A program made the position numbers and the translations under genes. This document shows positions 19,389 to 27,864 of a stretch of DNA of 64,000 nucleotides, piece after piece. The first letter of the stretch is position 1, and each line of letters opens with the position of its first letter. The notes beneath the pieces were generated by a model. That model searched no databases and was not told where the DNA came from. It saw only the letters and a program-made list of their open reading frames with translations. The DNA is from Pseudorhodoplanes sp. (GTDB lineage: Bacteria > Pseudomonadota > Alphaproteobacteria > Rhizobiales > Xanthobacteraceae): assembly GCA_032027085.1 (NCBI GenBank), contig JAVSMS010000001.1:758285-822284 (forward strand), given 5' to 3'.

Positions 19389-20993
19389 ATGGGGTCCCCT
19401 GAACCTGAGCTTCCGGATGACGTCGATGCGCTGAAGGCGATGATCCTCGCCATGGATGCGCAGCGGGCGCAGGTCGAGGCGCGGAATGTCGAACTCGAAC
19501 AGCGCAACACCCATCTTGAGGCGATGACCAAAGCCGCCGACGAGCGCATTGCGCGGCTGACGGCGACGATCAAGGTCCTGGAACGGGGCCGCTTCGGTCG
19601 CCGCTCCGAACGGCTGGGCGCCGATGCGCTGAGCGAAGAGCAGTACGCGTTGGTGTTCGATGAGATCGCAACCGGCGTGGCGGCGATCAGGGCGCAACTC
19701 GCCAAGGCGGCGGGACCGTCGAAGAACCCGCGTGCACCGCGTCCACGCAAGAACTTTTCCGATCATCTCGAGCGAGTCGAGATCGTGATCGAGCCCGAGG
19801 TCCCGGTCGGTTGCGAGGGGCTGGAGCGTATTCTGATCGGCGAGGACGTCTCCGAACGGCTCGACGTGACGCCGGCGAAGTTCCGGGTGATCGTCACGCG
19901 CCGTCCCAGATACGTCTACAAGGGCTGGGATGGGGTTGCGCAGGCGGCTGCGCCCGCCCGCATCATCGAGAGCGGCATTCCGACGGAGGCGCTGCTGGCG
20001 CAGATCGCGGTGGCGAAGTATGCCGATGGCCTGCCGCTTTACCGCCAGGAAGCGATCTACGCGCGCGACAAGGTCGAGATCGACCGGGCGTTGATGGCGC
20101 AGTGGATGGGTCGGATCGGCTTCGAACTTGAGCCGCTGGCCGAACATCTGCTGCTGCGGATCAAGCAAGGCGAGCGGATTTTTGCCGATGAGACGACCTT
20201 GCCGACGCTGGCGCCGGGATCGGGAAAGACCAGGACAGCGTATCTTTGGGCGTATGTCCGGGACGATCGCCCCTTCGGCGGCAGCGACCCGCCGATGGTG
20301 GCGTATCGCTTCGAGGACAGTCGCGCCGGTGCATGCGTTGCCCGTCATCTGGATGGCTATAGCGGCATCCTGCAAGTCGATGGATATGCCGGATATCGGC
20401 GACTGGCCCGCACCGATCAGGGCAACGACGGCGTGACGCTGGCCGCGTGCTGGTCGCACGTGCGGCGCAAGTTCTATGAACTGCACGTCGCGGACCAGTC
20501 AGCGATCGCTTCGCACACGATCGCGCTGATGGCACCGCTGTGGACCATCGAGGCGGAGGTCCGCGGCCACGATCCCGAAATACGGATGAAAACGCGCCAG
20601 GATAAGTCCGCTCCCACCGTCGCCGCTCTCTTCGCGCTGTGGGAAAAGGAATTGCCGAAACTGTCGGGCAAGTCGAAGCTCGCTGAAGCGATCCGCTACG
20701 CCGTCTCCCGGCGCGGCGCACTCGAACGCTTCCTCACCGACGGCCGGATCGAAATCGATTCCAACACCGTCGAGCGTGCGATCCGACCGCAAACGATTAC
20801 GCGCAAGAACAGCCTGTTCGCCGGCAGCGATGGCGGCGGTCAAACATGGGCGACCATCGCGACCCTGTTGGCGACAGCCAGAATGAACCAGGTCGATCCA
20901 CTGGCCTGGCTCACCCGCACTCTTGAACGCATCGCCAACGGATGGCCCAATAGCCGTATCGATAAAATCATGCCGTGGAATTATCCACGCTGA
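19389..20993 (+). CDS. tnpC: IS66 family transposase TnpC
   Basis: About 534 aa DDE transposase. N-terminal coiled coil (residues 15-70), a basic LERGRFGRRSE segment typical of IS66, and a catalytic core with FADETTLP (first Asp), LQVDGYAGYRRL (second Asp) and SNTVERAIRP (Glu), ending in a C-terminal tail with a PWNYPR end. No frameshift is seen. ATG 19389 is preferred over TTG 19383. Confidence 0.95.
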   Translation: MGSPEPELPDDVDALKAMILAMDAQRAQVEARNVELEQRNTHLEAMTKAADERIARLTATIKVLERGRFGRRSERLGADALSEEQYALVFDEIATGVAAIRAQLAKAAGPSKNPRAPRPRKNFSDHLERVEIVIEPEVPVGCEGLERILIGEDVSERLDVTPAKFRVIVTRRPRYVYKGWDGVAQAAAPARIIESGIPTEALLAQIAVAKYADGLPLYRQEAIYARDKVEIDRALMAQWMGRIGFELEPLAEHLLLRIKQGERIFADETTLPTLAPGSGKTRTAYLWAYVRDDRPFGGSDPPMVAYRFEDSRAGACVARHLDGYSGILQVDGYAGYRRLARTDQGNDGVTLAACWSHVRRKFYELHVADQSAIASHTIALMAPLWTIEAEVRGHDPEIRMKTRQDKSAPTVAALFALWEKELPKLSGKSKLAEAIRYAVSRRGALERFLTDGRIEIDSNTVERAIRPQTITRKNSLFAGSDGGGQTWATIATLLATARMNQVDPLAWLTRTLERIANGWPNSRIDKIMPWNYPR

Positions 20994-21015
20994 ACGGCCT
21001 CGGCTTCTCGCTTAC

Positions 21016-21023
21016 AGCAGATC
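21016..21023. repeat. IS66 target duplication, right copy
   Basis: AGCAGATC directly after the right end of the IS, identical to 18488-18495. Confidence 0.92.
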
Positions 21024-21586
21024 GACTTTGCTCACCAGATGACATCGAAACAATGGGCCGTGCTGCGATCTCTGATCATGTTCCCGTTTCCGCTCACCGC
21101 AAGCGAGCGCGGTGATCCGCTTCTGTATGCATTGATCCGGTGTGGCCTGGCTGTTGTGACTGCCCACAGCAGAGAGGGCTGCCCGATCTGGATAGCAAGC
21201 GATGCTGGCAGAGCTATCCTCCGTGATCTACGGCCTGACGAATGGCGTGCGATCGGTGCAGACAATTGGGCGCCGCTTTCAGCGCGCCTTGAATCGACGG
21301 GTCCTTCCCCGGCCCCCGGGGGGTGCGCCCGCGCGGCGGCCCGAGATCGCGCTAGCGACGCAGTGAAAAATCTGACCTGACACGGTTGACGCCCGGTAGC
21401 GCTGCGGCTGAATCCAAGTATCTGACAGCAAGGGGATTTTTAGGACGGAACTTGACTGATAAACTCTTGTTAATACACTGAAAATAGGTCAGTTTTTCCT
21501 ACTGGAATGCTTGAAAAATTGGTTGGCACGCGTATATTGATGCTAGCTCATCCACCAGCCTCAAGCGTCAGTGTGGAAGGAGTTAC

Positions 21587-21606
21587 AGCCCCGCTCCGGC
21601 GGGGCT
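21587..21606 (-). terminator. hairpin downstream of the DUF3800 operon
   Basis: Perfect 8-bp stem AGCCCCGC / GCGGGGCT with a TCCG loop at the 3' end of the minus-strand pair of genes. No clear T-run, so it may act for either strand. Confidence 0.5.
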
Positions 21607-22093
21607 AGCCATTTGTGGGCTCATTATTGGCTTCCCACCTCCCCTGCAATTTCCTTTGGTAGTGAGCTTGCGGCACGTCAAAAGCTGTCCACGGAAGAAG
21701 AAAGCTTTCGCGATCCGCCAGCACTACCAAGTATTCCGCTGGTTCGCACCAGATGTGAATTCTCGTTTCGCTATTCTTCTGTTCCTCCCAGACTTTCAAG
21801 CATGGATCAGTGCAATTATCCAAAATTGCTCTAGGCCAACCTATCCTTTCGCATCGTCTTAGGTCGACTAGTCGATCGGATTCACTCTTCCCAGAGGAAA
21901 TGAAGTGCCAAAATGTCGCTTCCTTTCCGTTCTCAACGGGATGCCGCTTCAGCCCGAGCCTCCTGCCCTGATACTCAAGATTTGCGCCAACAAAATCGTT
22001 GTGAAAAACGGCGTACACCGCTTCAAGGTATTGCTCCCAATCTCCATTGTGATCGGTTAGCAAAATCAATTCTGGGAGCCATGCTGGCAACAT
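21605..22093 (-). CDS. conserved hypothetical partner of DUF3800 protein
   Basis: About 162 aa, start ATG 22093 sharing the stop of the upstream gene (TGATG). The N-terminal part WLPELILLTDHNGDWEQYLEAVYAVFHNDFV and RRLGLKRHPVENGKEATFWH, then DLRRCERIGWPRAIL and a final RIHIWCEPAEYLVVLADRESFLLPWTAF followed by a basic helix, recur in a family I remember from phages and islands, thought to belong to the Barnase/EndoU/ColicinE5/RelE-like nuclease fold; that link is from memory and tentative. Likely a nuclease or toxin-like partner. Confidence 0.6.
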   Translation of the reverse strand: MLPAWLPELILLTDHNGDWEQYLEAVYAVFHNDFVGANLEYQGRRLGLKRHPVENGKEATFWHFISSGKSESDRLVDLRRCERIGWPRAILDNCTDPCLKVWEEQKNSETRIHIWCEPAEYLVVLADRESFLLPWTAFDVPQAHYQRKLQGRWEANNEPTNG

Positions 22094-22797
22094 CAATCGT
22101 CGCCGCCTTGCCAAACGAAGATGTTGAACTTTTCTTCTTTGTAGAGCGTGGTTCGCTCTAGAGAATATCCGCTGCGCTGCGCAATTCTCTTTATAATCTC
22201 CGCCTTGCCTGCATTCTTTTCGCCACCTCTGAATTTGTAGGACATCGCGCCGATTAGAACATCGGCCATCTGCAATGGCGCAGACTCGTGCGATCTAATC
22301 TGCTGAACCTTGCGAATAACACTCCGCGAGAAATCATATGCGTTGTTACAAAGCACATCGTGCAGCTTTTCCACTTTGGTCTTACTGCGCGTGTCTTTGA
22401 TATCTAGATAAACATGATAAGCGTCGGTCGGCTTGAGGATCACCTTCAACATATTGAAATACATTTTGTAGTACCAATCATCATGCGATTGGTTGAACCG
22501 CTCATGATCAATTTTCGATTTGTCTGGAATTACAAGACAGCGAAACTTGAGATGGTCATCGTCAAAAAAGTAATCAACTAAATCCAGATACATTCGGACT
22601 TTGCTGACACCAACCTTAGTCCACTTGAATTCAAACGACCGCGGCATGTGATGCCGAGAGCGAATGTCATTCACCCTCTCCGCGATCTCTCGTTTCTTAT
22701 CATCCGGGCACCAGACAGCCCCGAACACCATCGCTGAGTGCCCATCCCGCTCCAAATGGCAGGACTCGTCGCAATATATATTCAGAAGCTCGGACAT
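22093..22797 (-). CDS. DUF3800 domain protein
   Basis: About 234 aa. It starts LLNIYCDESCHLERDG, the DUF3800 hallmark with the Asp-Glu pair of an RNase H-like fold, followed by MVFGAVWCPDDKK, FKWTKVGVSKVRMYLDLVDYFF and near the end PLQMADVLIGAM with the conserved Asp. DUF3800 proteins are common in defence islands and prophages and are suspected nucleases. The chosen ATG 22797 matches the family start. Co-transcribed with the following 162-aa gene and divergent from the RES-like gene. Confidence 0.8.
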   Translation of the reverse strand: MSELLNIYCDESCHLERDGHSAMVFGAVWCPDDKKREIAERVNDIRSRHHMPRSFEFKWTKVGVSKVRMYLDLVDYFFDDDHLKFRCLVIPDKSKIDHERFNQSHDDWYYKMYFNMLKVILKPTDAYHVYLDIKDTRSKTKVEKLHDVLCNNAYDFSRSVIRKVQQIRSHESAPLQMADVLIGAMSYKFRGGEKNAGKAEIIKRIAQRSGYSLERTTLYKEEKFNIFVWQGGDD

Positions 22798-22984
22798 ACT
22801 CGCTTCACATCTTTTTTGAGGATACAGCTTAAAGCTCTTGTTACTGCATGAAATTCCAAACAGACAAGGACATTCGGTCAAGCGTAGACTGGCCAGCCAA
22901 GAGCGCCGCTCCGCACTGCCCCCGATTCGCCGACCCCTGCTGTGGTAAATTATAGCGATTCGGAGCCCTGCAGTCTGGCGCGCA

Positions 22985-23788
22985 ATGAAACATCAAGACC
23001 TGCGCAAGCTTATCCATAACGCCAAAGAAATAGCGCGTACTGACGGCTATTGTGATCGGTTGTTCGATGCGCTTCTGAAGATTCGGACAGGTTATGTCAC
23101 CGTTCCGATTCATCTAAGCCTGAAGGCCGCCTATCGTGCGCGCCTGCTTAAACCCGGAGTGATGCCTTCCAACTTGAGCGAACTATGGCATCCGCTCCCC
23201 GGTCAGGTCCTTAAGTTCGGTCGGGTGAACTTGCCGCACAGCCCAGTTCTTTACTGCTCAGACCGCGAATTGGTTGCAATAAATGAGGTTGGGGGCAAAG
23301 TCGGAGATCACGTTGCCATACTTGAGGTTGGGCTTGCCGCAGAGCGACCCTTTGTTTTTTCAATAGGAGAGGTCCTTCATCGGTATCGAACAAAGCGCTC
23401 GATGATAGGAAATAGTCCCGACGAGTCGATCGAACAAATTAAACGATTGGGAGCAAACCTTGAGCGCATCTTGATGATAGAGCGGTTTTTCTCTGGCGCG
23501 TTTTCTTCCAATGATGAAAGGGCCTATCTTCTGAGTGCCGCAATAAGTCAGTCTTTCCTGATTAGCGAGAGAATTGACGGATTGGCATACCCAACGGCGG
23601 CTAGGAGCGAAGGCTTTAATTTGGCTTTGAAGCCTGACTCGGCCTTGAGGCTTCTGGCACCAAGATCGGTAAAGGTAATTCGCCTAGAATCCATGATCCG
23701 AGACTCCTTTAAGGCGCGCTACGAAAACTTGTCAGAGCGCATTCTTCCGGATGGAACGATCTTGTGGCGCCACGCTGCGGCAGCTTAG
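22985..23788 (+). CDS. RES-domain-like protein
   Basis: A 267-aa protein. The middle resembles RES domains (NAD-degrading toxins): YRARLL supplies the first Arg, then GRVNLPHSPVLYCSDRELVAINEV matches the G-R-x-N, LY and A-x-x-E pattern, followed by VAILEV. The first 45 residues are an added helical region, and the end (GLAYPTAARSEGFNLAL) fits the last RES motif. No Xre/ParS-type antitoxin gene is adjacent, so it may be a stand-alone effector. Transcribed divergently from the DUF3800 gene; lower GC than the host genes. Confidence 0.6.
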   Translation: MKHQDLRKLIHNAKEIARTDGYCDRLFDALLKIRTGYVTVPIHLSLKAAYRARLLKPGVMPSNLSELWHPLPGQVLKFGRVNLPHSPVLYCSDRELVAINEVGGKVGDHVAILEVGLAAERPFVFSIGEVLHRYRTKRSMIGNSPDESIEQIKRLGANLERILMIERFFSGAFSSNDERAYLLSAAISQSFLISERIDGLAYPTAARSEGFNLALKPDSALRLLAPRSVKVIRLESMIRDSFKARYENLSERILPDGTILWRHAAAA

Positions 23789-23965
23789 CCGGCCATCCGC
23801 GATCTCCTGCAAATAGATTTGGTTAGGTGATTCGCTCTTGTCTCACGGACGGTTTTCGGTTGCCGGCATTGCCGAACTCCGAATTGCTGGTCATTTTAAA
23901 TAGTTAGGGCGCCACTTTACCAGCCGTTTACTGCGGCGGCACAGCCTTGTGCGACTGAAGAATCA

Positions 23966-24487
23966 ATGAAGGCAGAGATGAAATCGAAGCAACGTACTGG
24001 CGTGCCAAAACAGTCCGCCAGCGAGAAGAAAAAGAACGAGCGTCACCTCTCAACTCTCGCGTACCTGGCCGTTAGGGGCTCCCTAGATGCCAACGTCGAC
24101 ACAAACAAGATGCTTTGGCAGGCTGGGGGCGAATGGTTTCGGATCATGTGCGACGCCGACGGTCACGTGGAACTTTCCGCGATTGATCCCGGGCGAGTGC
24201 GCGTCGATGACGCCTCTGTGATGGCGCGCATGGAAGACAGAATTGCGAAACGCTTAGATTGGGATTTCAATCTTAGCAAAACGCGCGTGGGGCTGAAATC
24301 CGGGTTGTCGGTTTGGCACAAAGAAATCCTCAAGCTCATCGTCGCGGAAAACCGCACTATCAGCGAAGCTGCGGAGAAAATATTCGGCTTCGCCGGGAAG
24401 CTACAAGAAGAGAGAACTAGGGAACGCCTACGTGACGCGCTCATGCAGGTGGCGCATCTCCTCAGAATTCCCGGGTACTCAGGATAG
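23966..24487 (+). CDS. hypothetical protein of the element
   Basis: A 173-aa protein with a Lys-rich N-terminus, an Asp/Arg-rich middle and a C-terminal helical part (HKEILKLIVAENRTISEAAEKIFGFAGK, then a long basic helix) that could be a helix-turn-helix. I recognise no family. Followed by a terminator at 24542. Confidence 0.55.
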   Translation: MKAEMKSKQRTGVPKQSASEKKKNERHLSTLAYLAVRGSLDANVDTNKMLWQAGGEWFRIMCDADGHVELSAIDPGRVRVDDASVMARMEDRIAKRLDWDFNLSKTRVGLKSGLSVWHKEILKLIVAENRTISEAAEKIFGFAGKLQEERTRERLRDALMQVAHLLRIPGYSG

Positions 24488-24541
24488 TCCGGATTTGGCC
24501 GGTACTGAGAATCGCGCTAGTTTTTTTATACAGATTATTGC

Positions 24542-24575
24542 GCCCGGCGAGCCCATCGCCGGGCGTATTCTTTTC
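24542..24575 (+). terminator. terminator between element genes
   Basis: Perfect 9-bp stem GCCCGGCGA / TCGCCGGGC around a 5-nt loop, then GTATTCTTTTC. It ends the 173-aa gene and precedes the next gene by under 30 bp. Confidence 0.75.
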
Positions 24576-24592
24576 CCAGATCAGAGGTAGCA

Positions 24593-25243
24593 ATGACTAG
24601 ACGTGAAGTGGGCGTGCGGATCGATGGGATCGCCGCCCTTTGCCAAATGAGCAAAGAGGAGTTTCTGCAAAAGCTCGTTCAGGCTCCCGAATCTGGCTTT
24701 CTTCCGGGATCGAGGGGGCGTTTGCTTTCGGAGCGACAGCTTCGGTGGACCTACGCTGATGCTCTGGCAATCGAAGTCAGTCGCCAATTTCACGACAGCG
24801 AAGCGGGCCGCCAGTTCTTGGATGCCAACGGCATTGGGCTTTATGAGGCACTCAAGATTCAAATGTCCGCCGATGCGATTCGGAAATTCTTTGCGACAGC
24901 CACCACGGTCTCTGTGCGGAGCAAAACGCTTTCGGATTTCTGGGTTGCGGTGATGGCGTCCCGCAATACGTGGGGATCGGCGCCGCGCGGCTCTTGGCCC
25001 GTGACGGGGTTTGGGCCGGGCGAGTATTGGAGCCAAATCCATTTCTGCGGAATCATCGATGACGTGATGAGCGAGGTCAAGGAGTGGATGCTTCGCGACG
25101 AGGAAGCCTATCCGGACTCGGACCCGGCGCGCATCTTCATGACCAACATTTCGGCCGCCGACCGGCGCCTTCGCAAGCGAGCGGAAGAGCTTGGAATTGA
25201 AATCGCCGGTTATGACTTTGAGGGTGATGATGCCGAACGATGA
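24593..25243 (+). CDS. hypothetical protein of the element
   Basis: A 216-aa protein preceded by AGAGGT 6 nt before the ATG. An N-terminal segment (VRIDGIAALCQMSKEEFLQKLVQAPESGFLPGSRGRLLSERQLRWTYADALAIEVSRQ) and two Trp-rich stretches (DFWVAVMASRNTWGSAPRGSWP, GEYWSQIHFCGIIDD) stand out. I recognise no family. Position before the capsid gene suggests a morphogenesis or packaging-redirecting role, but that is only context. Confidence 0.6.
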   Translation: MTRREVGVRIDGIAALCQMSKEEFLQKLVQAPESGFLPGSRGRLLSERQLRWTYADALAIEVSRQFHDSEAGRQFLDANGIGLYEALKIQMSADAIRKFFATATTVSVRSKTLSDFWVAVMASRNTWGSAPRGSWPVTGFGPGEYWSQIHFCGIIDDVMSEVKEWMLRDEEAYPDSDPARIFMTNISAADRRLRKRAEELGIEIAGYDFEGDDAER

Positions 25244-25457
25244 AATCACCATCGTCCATCTGCCTCCTGATTTTGCGCGCCGTCAGAAAGAATTTCGGCG
25301 TCGGCGACGCGCCGGTCAGCAGTTTACGATGGAACAGGCGGCCGAATTGCTCGGCGTCGATTTCGAATTTCTGTCGGCCGTTTCTGCAGTCCATCTCGCA
25401 TTGCTGACCGGCCAACCCGTGCTGGTTGATCCGTCAACGGACGCCAAGCCGCATTAG
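25230..25457 (+). CDS. small hypothetical protein of the element
   Basis: About 75 aa starting at ATG 25230 (ATG 25227 also possible), overlapping the previous gene by 14 nt with GAGGG upstream. A basic stretch (ARRQKEFRRRRRAGQQ) precedes a helix-turn-helix-like FTMEQAAELLGVDFEFLSAVSAVH. Possibly a small DNA-binding regulator. Ends just before a strong terminator. Confidence 0.5.
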   Translation: MPNDEITIVHLPPDFARRQKEFRRRRRAGQQFTMEQAAELLGVDFEFLSAVSAVHLALLTGQPVLVDPSTDAKPH

Positions 25458-25486
25458 CGCACCTCATCAAGTCTGAAATGCACGGA

Positions 25487-25518
25487 CCCGCCGGCCTGCG
25501 GCCGGCGGGCGTTTTTTT
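25487..25518 (+). terminator. strong rho-independent terminator
   Basis: Perfect 10-bp GC stem CCCGCCGGCC / GGCCGGCGGG with a TGC loop followed by seven T, 24 bp before the capsid gene. Confidence 0.85.
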
Positions 25519-25541
25519 GCGTCCAAAAGAAAGCGCAGACA

Positions 25542-27440
25542 ATGGATAATCCGACTATTGCAACCCGGCGAGCTGATCTGAGCGCCGGATCATACGACTC
25601 CAAATCCGGGACATTCACGGCGATCGCAGCGACCTCATCTCCCGTTCAGCGCCGCATCTTTGGTGAAACCGTTTTTGAAGTCTTGTCGATGCGGCCCGAA
25701 TCCGTCCGCCTCGATCGGTTCCGGTCCGGCCGCGCACCGCTGCTCGATAGCCATCGCGCAGGCTCGATCGCAGATCAGATTGGCGTCATTACTGGCGCGC
25801 GCATTGAGAGCGACCAACTCACCGTGCGCGTAAAGCTTTCCGACCGGAACGACGATCGGATGAAGCAAATTCGCGCTGACCTCGCCGCCGGCGTCATCCG
25901 CAATGTGAGCGTTGGTTATAGCGTCTACGCAAGCGAGGAGGCGGAAGGCGCTGGTGGCATGTCCGTGATTATCCGCACAGATTGGGAGCCGGCTGAGCTT
26001 AGCCTCGTGTCGATTCCCGCTGATCCTCAAGCTCACATCCGATCCATGAAAGGAAAAAGTATGGATAAGACCGCGATCAATGACGACACCGACACCCGGG
26101 AGGCCGACCCGATCGAGTCCGCCGCTCTTGCGTCGGACGATGGCTCCGACATTTCCCAGGTCCGACGCACCATGTCTGATCGGCACGCGCGCGAGGCGTA
26201 CACCATTGCCGCACGGGCTGGTTTTTCGGCCGAGTTCGCTCGCCAGCACATCGAATCCGGCGTTACGCTCAAAGAATTCCGGACGATCATTCTCAACGAG
26301 AAAGCCAACGAGGCGGATCGCTCGCGCACTGTCAGTTTCGCTCACCAAGGAGAGGAACGAAGCTTTAATAATCCGGAATTCCTCGGTCAGTCGATTGAAC
26401 AGGCCCTGTATGCCCGCATGACAGGCAAGGCGCCGGAAGGTGCCGCCCGCGAACTCATGGGACGATCGCTGCTCGATATGGGCTCCCTGCTCTTGCAGGC
26501 GAATGGTGAGCGGGTGTCGTGGTCGAACCGTGAAGCATTGGCTTCACAAATCCTCACGCGCAACTATCACACCACAAGCGATTTTCCGGTTCTCCTGACA
26601 GGCGCCGGAAATCGCGTCCTCCTCGATGCTTACAAGGCCGCCGAATGTCCGCTCAAGCGGCTTGCGCGCCGGCGTAACGCGGCTGATTTTCGTCCGCTGT
26701 CGCTGGGGAAGCTGAGCGAGGCGCCCCGCCTACAAAAGGTTGGCGAGGCTGGCGAGGTGACTTACGGAAGCCGCTCGGAGGCGAAGGAGGGCTTTAAGGT
26801 CGAAACCTTTGCGCGCATCTTCTCGCTCTCCCGTCAGGCGATCATCAATGATGATCTTGGCGCGTTTGCCGATTCGAATATGGCGTGGGGGCGTGCAGCC
26901 GCCGAAACCGAGGCCGATCTGCTGGTATCGCTGTTCACCGCGAATTCCGGCAATGGTGTTAATCTCGATGACGGCAATCCGATCTATACGACCGGCCGCA
27001 AGAACAAGGCAGCGGCCGGTGCCGCTCTTGACGTAACGACGCTCGGCGCGGGCCGTCAAGCTATGCGCGAAACCAAGGGGCTTGATGGCAAGACACCGAT
27101 TGGCGTAACGCCTCGGCATTTGGTTGTGGGGCCGGCGAAGGAAACGCAGGCTGAACAGGTTTTGGCGGCGATCGCAGCGGCGCAAGTGGCTGACGCCAAC
27201 CCGTTCAGCGGCAAGCTGACGTTGCATGTTGAACCACGCTTCACTGGCAATGGCTGGCGCATTTTTGCCGATCCTGCGGAGCTTGCAACAATCGTGATCG
27301 CGTATCTTAATGGTCGCGAGGGTCCGGTGCTTGAAACCCGTGAGGGGTGGACGACACTCGGCGCCGAATTCCGCGCCGTTTTGGATTTCGGATGCGGCAT
27401 TGCCGATTGGCGGGGCACGTATCTGAATCCCGGTGAATAA
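25542..27440 (+). CDS. prohead protease / major capsid protein fusion
   Basis: A 632-aa protein. Residues 1-165 are a prohead-protease-like domain: LLDSHRAGSIADQIG with His71 and VIRNVSVGYSV with Ser123 fit the His/Ser pair of S78-type proteases, ending EPAELSLVSIPADPQA. After an acidic, likely scaffold-like linker (175-300), the C-terminal 330 residues resemble phage major capsid proteins (MGRSLLDMG, a KVETFARIFSLSRQAIINDDLGAF segment, GNGWRIFADP, EFRAVLDFGCGIADWRG). Fusion capsids self-process their scaffold. No terminase, portal or tail genes accompany it. Confidence 0.8.
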   Translation: MDNPTIATRRADLSAGSYDSKSGTFTAIAATSSPVQRRIFGETVFEVLSMRPESVRLDRFRSGRAPLLDSHRAGSIADQIGVITGARIESDQLTVRVKLSDRNDDRMKQIRADLAAGVIRNVSVGYSVYASEEAEGAGGMSVIIRTDWEPAELSLVSIPADPQAHIRSMKGKSMDKTAINDDTDTREADPIESAALASDDGSDISQVRRTMSDRHAREAYTIAARAGFSAEFARQHIESGVTLKEFRTIILNEKANEADRSRTVSFAHQGEERSFNNPEFLGQSIEQALYARMTGKAPEGAARELMGRSLLDMGSLLLQANGERVSWSNREALASQILTRNYHTTSDFPVLLTGAGNRVLLDAYKAAECPLKRLARRRNAADFRPLSLGKLSEAPRLQKVGEAGEVTYGSRSEAKEGFKVETFARIFSLSRQAIINDDLGAFADSNMAWGRAAAETEADLLVSLFTANSGNGVNLDDGNPIYTTGRKNKAAAGAALDVTTLGAGRQAMRETKGLDGKTPIGVTPRHLVVGPAKETQAEQVLAAIAAAQVADANPFSGKLTLHVEPRFTGNGWRIFADPAELATIVIAYLNGREGPVLETREGWTTLGAEFRAVLDFGCGIADWRGTYLNPGE

Positions 27441-27598
27441 TCTCTAGGACGCGGCGGGGTCTTCTCTGAGGGCGTCGCGGCCCGTCCAATAACGAAAGCT
27501 TTCCTCCCTTCCCCGCCTTTGCTTGTCGGCGCGCCGCCGGCCGGTGCGTTTCGTGGGTCAAGGAAAGCAAGGCCGCACCATTTTCCAAAGCAATTCCG

Positions 27599-27859
27599 AT
27601 GAACTCACCCAATCCACAGCGAGGGCGCAGGCTGTCGGTCCTGCCCCCATCGCTACCGCCACGCGGTATCTCGCGTGAGCAGGCGGCCGAGTATATCGGA
27701 ATCAGCCCGTCTACCTTTGATAAGTTGGTCAAGGATGGCCGGATGCCTCAGCCAAAGCGCATTGATGGGCGGGTCGTTTGGGAGGTCCGCCGACTTGACT
27801 GCGCGTTCGACGCCTTGGACGATGTCGGGAACGGTAGCAACCCGTGGGACGAAAACTAA
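27599..27859 (+). CDS. AlpA/MerR-type helix-turn-helix regulator or excisionase
   Basis: An 86-aa protein with a winged-helix motif (ISREQAAEYIGISPSTFDKLVKDGRMPQPKRIDGRVVWEVRRLD) like AlpA and phage excisionases. It ends within the region of the integrase start, so the two are co-expressed and it probably directs excision. Confidence 0.8.
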   Translation: MNSPNPQRGRRLSVLPPSLPPRGISREQAAEYIGISPSTFDKLVKDGRMPQPKRIDGRVVWEVRRLDCAFDALDDVGNGSNPWDEN

Positions 27860-27864
27860 TTCAC

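Larger units (their letters stand above)
18496..21015 (+). mobile_element. IS66-family insertion sequence, complete
   Basis: 2520 bp, starting GTAAGCGACAAG and ending in the imperfect inverse CTTCTCGCTTAC, with tnpA, tnpB and tnpC in order. An exact 8-bp target duplication shows a clean insertion, and all three genes look intact, so it may be active and recent. Confidence 0.93.
18469..21380 (+). pseudogene. small element gene split by IS66
   Basis: The first nine codons (MTNPTQEQI, 18469-18495, with AAGAGGT 6 nt before the ATG) are separated from the rest (21024-21380, DFAHQMTSKQWAVLRSL...) by the IS66 copy. Removing the IS and one copy of the duplicated AGCAGATC restores a single frame of about 127 aa. 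The protein has a winged-helix-like look (QWAVLRSL, IRCGLAVV, WIASDAGRAIL), typical of small phage proteins, but I recognise no family. ATG 21039 could still give a 113-aa shortened product. Confidence 0.75.
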
